Below, one piece after another: positions 25,301 to 38,479 of a stretch of DNA of 64,000 nucleotides. Both the position numbers and the translations under genes were made by a program. Origin of the DNA: Ampullaceana balthica (Eukaryota > Mollusca > Gastropoda > Lymnaeidae); NCBI GenBank assembly GCA_944989445.1, contig CALYLW010000177.1, forward strand, positions 496,556 through 560,555, written 5' to 3'. The stretch's first letter is position 1, and each line of letters begins with the position of its first letter. The notes under the pieces are model-generated. The model saw nothing but the letters and a program-made list of their open reading frames with translations. It did no database searches and had not been told where the DNA came from.

Positions 25301-28300
25301 TTTTGTCTTACTTTCATCCCTATCCCTTGCTGACATGCGTGCATGTTTAAGTTAAGTGTCGAGGACAATATTAGAGGTTAATGGGAATTTCCCCATCAGT
25401 AATAGTTAAGCTGTCCTAGTTAAGCTGACGGTGATTATTATATTATTATTATATTAAACCACTTTTATTATGACACGAGTTTAGGGGATCTGAGGTAGTG
25501 ACGGTTAGGCAGTCGAGAGATAGAGAGTTTCACAATAGATGTTGAAGAAGAAGGACGTACCTTGTATAGAAAAACATTCATCATCATCGGCATCCTTCCG
25601 TCTCGAGAGACGATGGTGCATCGCCGTTGGGTTGGGTTGCAGTTCCTCGTGTGGCTGAGCAGTCCTATCCTTGAGTGACAGTCTTTTCCACAGCTTTTGC
25701 ACACGAATTATGTGCTTCCCAATGTTTTGTCCTTTCTCCTAGCTCTTCTGTCTGTAGCCTCCTCCATCCTTCGTTCCTTAGCTACTCTGACGCCCTCTTT
25801 GACAACTGTGCGCCACGTAGAAAAACATTAAACTTATATTAATTCCTGATTGGTGTGGAGATATAGTGTGGTCTTATGTGGTCTTACCAATATTAGAAAC
25901 CAGACCCTAACAATGGAGGCCAAGCCAGGATGAACATAACTATTGGGGAATTCACCCATTAGCCTGTAATAGTGTCCTCGACATTAAGTAAGTAACAAAT
26001 AAATGCTTATTTACGATTTCAAATCAGGTAAAACAAGTTTAGATTTTCTTAAATTTTTTAAGTTGGTGTTGTAGCCTGAATATAACAGAACGCGTAAGAA
26101 TTTAAAGGAAAGTTTTACCTTATAAACTCGGTTTCATTTTGCTTTAGATTTTATGCTGAATCTCGCATTTTACATTTAGTGTCACATAGGCTTTGATACA
26201 CCTCAGAATTATTTTTTTCAAGCTGGCAGCGGAAGTCAGCATATTTAGTTTCAGGTTAATTACTGGGAGATACAAAGGGTAGGAATATTTCACTCCAAGC
26301 TTTCAACGAGACCTAAGAAAGATATACTTTGCATCATGGGTTAGGCATTGTATAAACTTTTATTGCCAACGTGAATCATGACAAAAAGTTTGAAATTCAA
26401 ATGTCCTCGGTCCAGACTATTTAGTATAATCAAGATAAATGTCACCTGGGGGATATATCATATATCAAATATATCAAAATTATAAACTGATATGGGCTGC
26501 CGTATTTCCACAAATTGTATTCGTAACACATAGGCTACATGAATATTGTATAGAGGAAAAATGTTTTAGTAAATTAAATAGCATTAAGATCATTTTAAAG
26601 ACTAGACTAAAGAATAGTTACCCAAATAGTAATGATATTATTGTTCAGCAGTGGTTAGATTACTTTACTGATTATAAAGTATATTATAATCACTCAAATA
26701 AAGGCAAAATTAAACACTTTGGTTGTTATGAATAGTTCATTTTTGCCCATAAACTCATTGAACATGAGTAAAAAATCAGTTATAGAAAAATCTTCTCTTC
26801 TATTGAACTAATGTCATTATCTCATACATTGTAGAATGCACCGGTAACATGTACGGAGACAAGTGTTCATTAACATGTAACATTAACTGTAACAACACTC
26901 TCAATACAACGAGAACGTGTAACAACACCGATGGTGCATGCCTCTATGGATGCATGGCAGGGTCTGATGGATCTCACTGTGATAATGGTTAGTTTTCTAC
27001 TCTACTAATTCTGTTTGAAACTATAAATAATTCACTAAACCATTGTGGAAGTATTACTTTAACCTTGCCCTCAACTTTATTTATTGACGAAACATACATT
27101 CAAGTTAAACACATGTTTAGAATCCCAATTAGCGGTAACTCCCACCCCCGAACCGTAAGAACACAAACTGCATACTTATTTAATTCACCTTAATTATAAT
27201 AGCATTTTATTGCCCAACCAAGCAATTTATACACATCTGTTGGTTTTGTCGTGATTTTAAGAATTCCATTTTGACGATATTTATCTATGTTATACTGTCC
27301 GATACCTAAAGAGCTAAGGCTTTGGCAAGAGTGGTTAAGGAATTTAACAATGCCGTATACGGCCGAATTTTCGATAAAACAAATTTCATAACATGGTGTG
27401 AATTGCTTCATTTGCTAGGTGAACTGCGGTGCTGCATAATCATGCACGTCCGTCTGGATAAAATATTTTTTTAACGTCAGTATTGTCCGTAGCTGCTTTC
27501 ATAAACAATTTAAATCTTTCAACCCATAATTGCTTTTAAACAAAATTAACATATTAACAATAAGTACAGCTCTTCGAACGTGCATTGTTCATTTTGATTC
27601 ATGATATTTAATTGCATGATAACATTGCAATTTGTATGATTTAATGATCGCAAATGGAAGATATTGCTAAATTAATTCGTCAAGTGTACTACTTGCTACT
27701 GCGGCAAGCCACCATCACTATACGAAACTCTGCATTGTGAACGCTACTTCACATTCCCCATGGTCCGTCATGGACTGCAAAGGGGGTTATTATTATTATT
27801 ACATAACTATGAGTTATAACGTATAACAAGAGGTATACCCAAAAGTGACAATAAAAAGGATGAAATAAGCTTGAAATCGTAGAGCTTGAAATTGTCTATT
27901 ATTTAACTTTAAGATTTTAAAAAATATCACTTTGATAAGTCCATATTTTGGCGCATGGTTGACCACCCGTATAAAAACAGAGTTTGCCATTTTAGAAATA
28001 AAAGCCAAATTATTTTTTCCTTATATTTAAATTTTGATTTAATTCCTCAGTTATAGGCAAAGGTTCAAGTGCGCCAGCCACTTCTGATACTGATAAATCA
28101 ACTCTAATTGGTGCTGTGGTCGGTGCTATAGGTGGCGTCATTGTAGTGACTGCAATCATCATTGGGTTAATAATGTACAGGTAAACAACGTCATAAAGTC
28201 TTTTCATGACCAGATTTCACAATGTAAGATAACAAATGAAGTTTTCAATTATAATAAAATATTTTTAAAATCTTTTTTTAAAAGGACACGCTTTTATTTA

Positions 28301-31300
28301 CATATAGAAAGTGCACTAAAAAGAAGAAAATAAAAATTTTCAATCCGTGAACCTATCGACTGCACATAAAAGCGTGGGGCGCCCATCACAACTGATTTCT
28401 TATTGCAACTACTCTTTTGCATATAGATAAATTTTTCTAATTAATAAGATAGTAGCATGTATATGATCAAAGTTGTGAAACTTTAAATGTTTATTAATAT
28501 TCATATAAATTTGTATTTATGTTTCGCAGCTTTGTACATGATTGCGAGTTGTGATGAGGGCCCCACGCTTTTAAGTGCAGTCGATAGGTTCACGGATTGA
28601 AAATTTTTATTTTCTTCTTTTTAGTGCACTTTCTATATGTAAATAAAAGCGTGTCCTTTTAAAAAAAGATTTTTTTAATATTTTATTTTCTACTTTTTAG
28701 TAACACAATTTTTTAATCAATTTTTTGACATAATCAACTCAATTTAATTAGTCAAAATTCGTTGTCTATAACTTAAATGTGATAGTGGTAAAAAGATAGA
28801 TTATTAATTACAAATTTATGTATTTAAAAAATAACAGTTTCCCCAACTGAAAATTGAACCCAGTACCTACAGGTCGAAAATCCATTAATCTAACAATTGG
28901 GCCAACTAGGCTACACAAATACCAGTTGTTCCTCTTGTATTATCATGTCAATTTAGATTTAGTTTCGAATTACTGAGCTGTTTAACACCTGGAATGTCGT
29001 CATCCATGGCTGGTTGTGAACTCCGGTGACATTCACGTGAAAGTCAAGAATAGCACGGATACAGATTATATATAAAGATAAACGTAAAAATGCATTTATT
29101 TAATTACGGTACATTCGATCGATCTGAAATTTTGAGACAATGTATTGTCATCCAAGATCTATCTGTGGTAAAATTTTGAGATCTCTAGGACCATCCGAAA
29201 TGGTTTAATTTTACGTTACAAGATTTGACGGATACAACATACAAACAGTGTGAGTTAAATAAAAGCTTGTAAAAATGTGTGTGTCTTATTTTAACTAATC
29301 GCATTTGTTTTAAGCCAACAGACAGCTGATATTTTTTTATTATCTTTTTAGTCCTTGCACTTAATCATATTTCAAACTGTCAACCAGAGGTTTTCACGTG
29401 TACAGAACAAAGTCTAAAGCTACTACAAAAACTCGGTTTCAAATTCCTGGTGTTGTATATCACATGCCCTTATCTTGAAGAAAACCACATAAATAAATAT
29501 TGATTTAGATCTCAAATGTAGCAGATGTCTGATTTTATCATCCAGTGTTTTCACATTATAAAGATTTATCCCAGTTAATACTTTATTTGCAAAGCTGAGA
29601 AACATCGCAAAACACACAGAAAAATAAGACACTTTTAATTTGTCCATATTTCAATCACTATAGAATTGTGAACTTTACTATAAAAAAGAGGGAATGAAGA
29701 AATATGTTATGTAGCTAAATGTATAAGTGAAAGAACAGGAGAAACTCAGGTCACTTTCTTTTACTAATAATGACAACAATTGTCCTCACAATTGATGGAC
29801 ACTGACAATGACAGATAAACTGTCATATTTCAAAATGTTTCCTTGACGCGTCATCTTTTTAAACTATAAAAAATAAAATATTTAACAAATCTTTGTTAAA
29901 AAGGACACGCTTTTATTTACATATAGAAAGTACACTAAAAAGAAGAAAATAAAAATGTTCTATGATAACAGGTGAAATCCGTGAACCTATCCACTGCACA
30001 TAAAAGCGTGGTGCGCTCATCACAACTATCTATCATGTACAAGGCAGCGAAACATAAATACAAATTTGTATGAATATTAATAAACATTAAAAGTTTCACA
30101 ACTTTGATCATATACATGCTACTATCCAAGTAATTAGAAATAATTATCTATATGCAAAAGAATAGTTGCAAAGAGAAATGACTTGTGTAAATCTGAGAGA
30201 TCTCAAAATTTAAACTTTACTAAAACTCTCTATATTCCACTTCTGACGTCAACACATTGTAATTACTTTTATCCCTCTAGGGGGAATTTAGGCGTGTTTC
30301 ATTGATGTGAGCGATAATATAAACATAAACTAAACACTAAAAATTCTTCAATTTAATTACGGTAAATTCGATCGATCTGAAATTTAGACACAATGCATTG
30401 TCATCCACGATCTATCTGTGGTAAAATTTTGACATCTCTGGGACCATCAGAAATGTTTTAATTTTACGTTACAAGATTTGATGGATGGATGGACAGATAC
30501 AACATACAAACAGTGTGACTTAAATAAAAGCGTGTAATAATAATAAAAAGAAATGTGATTATGACAAATATGATAATACATGTATTGATCTATTAATGTT
30601 CTACATAAGTGTTGTGCATTTTTATGTTTAAAATTTTGTTTTCTCCATGTTCAGCATTCAACATTCCTATACGCTTGTATCAACAGACGGCGTCGAATGG
30701 TCAAAACATCCACAAGACGATATGATGCTACTGACCATACTGACACCAGGAACCATGAATACTCAAACCCGGTTGAGATTAGCAACGAGAGCACAGTCCA
30801 TGCTGTCCCTGAAGTCAATGTCAAAAGTAATTTCAATAAATACCATCTACGATACTTTGCGGAATGAATATAACTGCTTTTTTCTTACTTATAGCAGTAT
30901 TTATAGCAGTTTTGTGCTAGAGATAAAATTCTATTTTAAAAATTTGGACGTGTACGTTACACATGACAGCTACGTTTTTAATTATTTTTTTTAACTTCTT
31001 GTTATTTGCTGGTTTTCTGAGGAAGTCTTCTTGCTTGCAACGTTCGTTGTCTTGTGACTTCTTCAGCTTATCCATACCTAGTTCAAAAACTTCCTTTTTG
31101 TTAGTATAGGACCAAATAAACTTATGTATCAACGATTCGTAAATTTACGGAGCCTCTTTAAACAGTTTCCGCTGTAATGATGTAAAAGTATAAGTCTGTA
31201 AGAACGAAATAAAACAAAGAGGAAGAACTCGCTGGTGAACTTTTATTACCAGAAATATCTTTAAATTGTTGGAATAGCTAAGAATTCATGCCTTGTAATA

Positions 31301-34300
31301 TCATCCATTAAAAACATATCGGGAAAAAATAGATTTAAGATTGTTTGTCACGTATTGATACATAGATAGTGTTTTTAATTCATTTTTAAAATTATGTTTT
31401 CCATTTTGTGTTCTTCATCAAAATGCACCGTGATTTGAATAAATTTCGGTAAACGTGTTTTATCGGGACAAGCATGGACGGATATCCATCTATGCCTGGG
31501 GTCGGGAAACCATGGCTCACGAGCCATATATGGCTCTTTTGATGGCTGCATCTGGCTCGCAGAAAAATGTTCATTATAAAAAAAAATTCTCCAGACTCCT
31601 ATGATCTACATAATTATTGGGGGAAAATCCTTTTTTATTTTAAAAAAAAATATATTTTAAAACAATAATAAAAAAACCTACTCGTCATAAGCCAATAACC
31701 TTATTAATTATTTTCTATTTTTTGATGGCTTACAATCTTGAAAGTTTAGAGGCGGGAAAAGTTTTGGAGGTCGCCTTTTGGTTGACCAATCAATTCTATC
31801 CGAATAGTAATGAGGAGAGCCATACGTGATAGAATACATGAAATAATCAAGGTTAGGGGTTAGTAACTTTAGGAGAGAGATTGCTATTTAAGTGACAGAG
31901 ATTTGGAATTCGGGATCAAAGTATCAAAGTGATCGCAGTGATTTCTGTGGAATTCGGCTAGCTCTGCTAGCGCTTTAGCTATTGTAAGAAATCAAAAGCC
32001 ATTCACAGATTGGGAGTATGCCAAAGCATTCATGCTTGATGTTGCCAATTAAATTTTAATGACTTTTCCAAAATAATTAAACGGATTAAAAAATGCCTCT
32101 GTCGGCAAAAACTGTTCACGATCGTATCATCATGATGTCAAATCAAATTGAGGAAATGCAAGTAAAGGACATAAATGCGGCACCGTTTTTCTCTCTCGCT
32201 TTGGATGAGTCAACAGACGTCAGTAATTTCTTCCAGTTCGGCGTGATTTCAATGTGTGTTGTCCGTGATACACTACATGAGGAAAGTTTTGCTGTTTTGT
32301 CTATGAAGGGCACAACAAGAGGGCAGGATTTGTTCGAGTCCTTTATTGAGTTCGCTCAAGAAAACAATCTACCGATGGATAAACTTGTTTCGGTGTGCAC
32401 TGATGGTGCTCCGTGCATAGTGGGGGAAAACAGAGTATTTATCGCTCATCTTTGTGAGCATGAAAACGGGCGCATCCTAAGATTTCATTGCACCCTACAC
32501 CAGGAGGCGCTTTGTGCTCAGATGTGTGGTGAGCAGATTAGTGAGGTGATGTCGCTGGTGGTTCGGGTAGTCAACTTTATTGTTTCCCGACCATGAAATG
32601 TCCGAAAGTTTAAAACACTGTTTGATGAGTTTGGTAATAATTATCCTGGTCTGCTTCTGCACAGCAACGTGAGTTGGTTGTCAAGGGGAAAAGTGCCCAG
32701 CAAATTTGCGGCTTGACTGAGCGAAATTAGGACTTTCTTGAAATGAAGAATGTCGAGCATCCCGAGTTAGCTGACACTGAATGGCTCCTGAAGTTCTATT
32801 ATCTCTATTAGACTGAACATCTAAATCAGCTCAATGTGAAAATGCGTTGGAAATACAATCTTATCCCTGCAACAAGCAGTGTTTTTGCATTTGAAAACAA
32901 GCTAGAACTCTTCATCGCCGACATTGAAACAGGTCGTTTACTACACTTTGAAAAACTGGGAGAGTTCAAAGACTTGTGCACATCAAGTGACCCTGCTCAA
33001 CATCTTAATATTCAGCATCTAGCAGGCTTAACGTCCAATCTCCTGCAGTCATTTAAAGTGCGCTTTGGAGAATTTCGCTATCACACCCCTCTTTTCAAGT
33101 TTATCACCCATCCACACAAGTGTGCAGTGGACAGCATTGACCTGAGTGCATCTGCGATGTCTCCTTCAGAGATTTTGAGCTCCAGGCTGCTGACCTGAAG
33201 GCGTCAGGCATGTGGATGAATAAGTTCAAGTCACTGAATGAAGATTTGGAAAGAATTGTAATACAGCAAGCAGAGTTGGCGAGTCAACACAAATGGGCAG
33301 AAATTAAAAAAACTTCAACACGCAGACCAGCTGATTGTCAAAACTTGGAACGCGCTACCCGTCACATACCACACACTGCAGCGTGTGAGTATGGCTGTAC
33401 TGATAATGTTTGGCTCTACGTATGCATGCAAGCAGTCTTTGGAAGTCTCAACGCCTGCATGAAGCTTAACCTCACCCGTATCAACCAGACTACAAAGCCA
33501 ATACTCATTACTGATTAGTTTAGCAACAGCATGACAGTGTTATTAAAAAGATTTCAGAGTCATAATTATTGTACTTTTAGTGTTGAAATTACACAAAATG
33601 CACACAATTACTTGAATTTTTAGGTTTAAACATCTGTATGGTTCTCACAGAATTACTTTTCGAAAAATTTGGTGTTTATGGCTCTCTCTGATCTATGCCT
33701 ATGTTTTTGTTTCAGGACACCGCAGTGTATGTTACATATTGGGCATTCATGACCCTCCATGGATTTCTAATTAGTTTAACAAGTTATGATAACACATTAA
33801 CAAGATAATAACTTCAACAAAACCAAAAAGGTCTCAGCAAGAAGATTCCATCAAACTTTTACATTTTCTTTACTCTCCTCTTTTGCATTGAAGCTCTGTG
33901 CTTAGTTGTGTGTTTTATTTACTGGTGTTTGTTTGCTGTTGTCATTATTACTTGTATTATGAGTATTGATGAACAACATGTAATTGATTTAATTGTGTTA
34001 ATTGTGTGGATATCAACAAATTTGTCAACATATCAAATTTCAAATTTCCAGCCAAACCTTCTATTCCCCAAAAACCATCCAAAAAGATCATCATGGAAAA
34101 GTCAGTCAAGGGATCAGGCACTGGATATTACAACACGGTAACTTTGCCAAGTACGTCTTCAACCACAGTTGTGACAATGGACAATCTGAAAAGTTACCTG
34201 CTGACTCATGGGAAGGAATACCTTTATAAGGAGTTTAACGTATGTTGATTAAATCTGTTTATTATGTTTTTAACACTTGGCAAGTCGTAGAGCACTTGAC

Positions 34301-37300
34301 TTCAAACCATGATATTTACTTGACTTCAAAGACATCTACTTGACTTCAAACAAAGATATATTAGAAACACAAACATTGCTATCTAAATTACTTCAAGGTT
34401 TCTTCCCTTGTGTGCATCTAAACAACATCATTTTCATTGACGTCTTTTCTGTTATATTATTCATTACCTATTTTATTATCTCACTTTAGTGTATGTCTGT
34501 GATTTGTCTGTTAAACGCACTTAAAGTCTTTAGTTGAAGGGCTAAAGACAATAACTTTTTAAATAGTTGTTGAACTATGTTACTTTTCTTGAATATTTGG
34601 CATATATTAAATAGTTTAATGTATAATTTTTTATCCACTTGTTAAAGCTAGTTTGACATTTCATTTCGTTGGGAACCGCTTCTTTTCAACTATTTCACAA
34701 TGTCATTTCTAAAATTTTTGAACCGCTTCAAATAGTTCTGAATAAATAAAATTGGATTACCTTGGTTTTCCATAGTAAAACTTATGCTAATAGAATATCG
34801 TTGAAAATGTCTGAAAAAATGCATCTATTTTCTGCCATTTATAGAACATAACTTTTTTACCGATTAAAAGGTTTCAAAATCGGTTCAATGAGTTTCATAT
34901 TCTATACTATCGGCTTTTTGTATGTGTTTTTATGTATAATTCATAATATTGTTCATCGTCTTGCATGGTATATTTTAATAGACTTCATGTTCTTTTTAAA
35001 AGATGTGATTTTCAATTTTTAGAAATAAGATCACTTTGACATTTACACTTACGAATGCGAATGCATAACCAGTACATTAGCCTCATATCTTCAACCTGCG
35101 ACTTAAACGCGTAAACTAACCCTAGATTTGTTTATTCACACTGCAAACAAATTAATTTTGTAATATTTTCTTAAGTGATTCCTTCTTCAGATAAAAGTTT
35201 GTGAAAAGAAGTCATGCGTATCAATCAACTGGAGAAAACAACAAAATACTTAATTGTATTAATTATTTTTCTCAAGAGTTTACCTACAAATACCAAGGCC
35301 ACCATGACAGCTGGACTAAGTGAAGAAAATAAAAACAAGAACCGTTACAAAAACATTTGTGCTTGTAAGTTGACTAAGTTGTATTTTAGTCTTAGAATCT
35401 TGGAGGCGTTTATAAATTGCTTCCAATTAGTAAAGTTGTGGGGGGGGTGTCTAAATCTGTTCATGTATTAACTGTATTTTTCAATTTTTGTAGCAGTACT
35501 ATTTACGTTATGTAGGGAGTTATTTAGCCAAAACTGTTTATTCTGTGATTCAACCCTCGACATAACTTGTTTTCAACGGACATAAAATATGTAACTGAAA
35601 GAGAAAACTTCTTTTTAATCGTTGGATGTAATTCACAGTGACTGACTCGTCGATGACCAATTAATGGACAGTTGTGGCCAGAGCTGACTAAAAACTGACC
35701 GTTGCGCCCGTTCTTGTGTTTACGTAACATTCTAGCTGTTTGTCTGGCGTCTTAAGATATGATGTCCCTAGGGCAATCAAATGGTTGACCCCTGATCTGG
35801 TCAGCTCTCAATTGATGTTCTTGTTATTTATAATTCTGTTGCCTTTTTTCACCCAATAGAAATATGTTGTATAATTATTTGTTTCTCTTAATTCTATTTA
35901 GTTGTGTTTAATCACTGAATCATTTTACATGAAGGTGATCACAGAAAAGATATCTAATCCTATATTCACAGATGACCACTCCCGTGTCCATCTTGTAGTC
36001 AACACAAGCAAAAAGCATGGAGACTACATTAATGCATCATACCTGCAGGTAACTTGAAATATAACCTTGGAGTATCATGACCCTCTAGTTCTGGATGTTA
36101 TACGTCAAACCACGGTGGCGGGAAGGCGTATATTACCCATCAACGCAAAACTACTTACCTATCATAATCAATGTATTTTATAGAAATGTTAATTGTGGTT
36201 AATCGGGAATTTTATTTGGTGTGCCTCCTAAAAACAAAGTTACAGCTTTAAATTTATAGAAACTCGTCATTTTTGTTAACTTATATCAAGTTATATATTA
36301 ATTATTCAAACAAACAGAAATTCGATATTTTAATTAAAAATTTATTATCACAATACAAGCTTGAAAAATTCAAAGCTCAAATTTTACTTTGTACCATTCT
36401 TAGTTTGTTAATATTTAGGACTAATGAAATAAGACATTCTTAACTAAATTCAAAATCTAATTTCCTTTACCTCTTTTAAAGAGGACATTTTTCCTGAAAA
36501 GTGATAACTTCTATTATTTACAGGGAATCAATGATGAGGAAAAGTTCATAGCCTCGCAAGGTAAGAACAACACATCAACATATATTTAAACAACAATGTG
36601 TCTCATATCTCCATACACAAAACATTCAAAATAAAATGAAATAGGTTTGTTGTCTGATAAAAACTCTGATAAGCTCCCGTCTATTTTTCCCATAAGGGCC
36701 GTCCATAAATGACGTAACACGATTTTTGCCGATTTTTCACCCCCTCCTACGTCACGCGTCGTCACAAAAACTTAGACGACCCTCCAATATGACATCACAA
36801 AGCTTCCCCCAACCCCCCCCCCAATAAAACCTGTATTTTCTATTTGAAAAAAGCATGTTTCGAATAACTTTATTGCCATTTAAGTATGTACAATTATTTA
36901 GTGTAAGTTTGCACTCTAATATCGTAACATGCATGAAGCCATGTAAAACGTCATGAAATAAATTGTAGGAAATCGAAAATTTTAGTCGAACTGTCATTTA
37001 AAATTGCGAGTTTTGATGTGGCGTCACGTTTCTCAAACACCCCCTCCCCCTCGTCACACATCGTCACAAATGTTTGGATCCCCCCCCCTCCCCGCCTAGG
37101 TACGTGACGTCATTTATGGACGGCCCTTTACAGCGGACCTTCTCACTATTAGGGTTATGCCGAATTCACATTTTTAAAATCGGGCCGGGCGGATTTATAA
37201 AGGGAAATCCTGCCGGAGCCGGATTTGTAAAAATGGCCGGATTACGGATTTGCTGGAGCCGGAGCCGAAATCCGTTACACCCTTACTCGCAATTAACCTC

Positions 37301-38334
37301 TAAGTCCACAAACCATCTTTTATCACTTGACCCTAAATTCGGAAGGAACTTATCCTACCATCTCCATAAAGCAGTTTAGCTTTCTTTCAACTGTTCAGAT
37401 CAACTTTGTGCCCAGTCCTGTGTCTTCCTGACTCAACCTGAAATGCATGCCTCGCCTATGAAAAATGTGGCTCTCATCCTCTCAAACATTGATAGGTTGT
37501 TGTGTACCAACGTTCTCACGCATGCGCACTTAGACAACAAACTCATTCAGGTGTCTGTTATCTTGATGTCACATGACGTGAATGTCGTGTTCTCATTCAC
37601 TTGTTAAAACGTTTTTCCTCCCACACAGTGTTGAAATGAATCGATGTCGGCCTACTCTTGCTCTCTTCCCTGAACTTCTGTCTACATAATATCTATTACT
37701 GATTATTATTTTATTTCTTTTGTCTTGCAGTTATCTCTCGGTTATTACATTAAATTAAAAGTGTTGTTTTTAATATTCTGTTCACTTTGGTTTGATTAGC
37801 TGAAGATTTTTTTTCTTTCTTTCCTTTGCTGATATTGTGTTGTTTCGTCCATTTCTGGTTTTATATTCAACCTGGTCTAATCGCTCTTCTCTTGTGTTAG
37901 GTACTAATTAATGGTAATGATAATTTCACGTGCATTCATTCAAAACAGGGCCAACAAAAGTTATCTTAGATGACTTTGTCCGGATGTTGTGGGAACAAAA
38001 AGTTGACAAAGTTGTCATGTTGACAAACTTATATGAACATGGGAAAGTGAGTATATCATGATATATATCTTTGGACTATTGATTCATTCCTGCCATGCTA
38101 CATTCCAGTGTCACATTTTAACGTAAACATTGTTTTAAATTTTAAGTAAATATTATTCAGTAAATTATTGATATTAATTTTACAAAATGTTAAGTATTTA
38201 GTCTCGTTTCAAGAATTTGAGTCATTTTTTAAAATATTGTCAAACAAATTTAAATAATTACATCTTACATCTTAAACGTTTAAAATATGTAGTGAGAAAA
38301 AGAAATAATGACTTTTTTCAATAATAATGTTTTC

Positions 38335-38420
<86 letters not shown>

Positions 38421-38444
38421 GGTCTGTCTCTCTCTCTCTCTCTG

Positions 38445-38479
<35 letters not shown>

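Noticed and set aside
26439..26735. 98-codon open frame between EGF exons
   Set aside because: No recognisable domain, AT-rich codons, no splice or start context. Could be a decayed mobile element, but nothing supports a gene.
27190..27411. 73-codon minus-strand open frame
   Set aside because: Slight resemblance to unnamed transposon-associated proteins, not enough to call.
30652..30654. CAG acceptor before the juxtamembrane exon
   Set aside because: Using it would put the exon out of frame with the membrane exon. The acceptor at 30686 restores the Arg cluster and the frame.
35190..35276. Acceptor at 35190 for the KNRY exon
   Set aside because: Gives a stop after about 20 codons. The later acceptor at 35276 gives the conserved SLPTNTK continuation.
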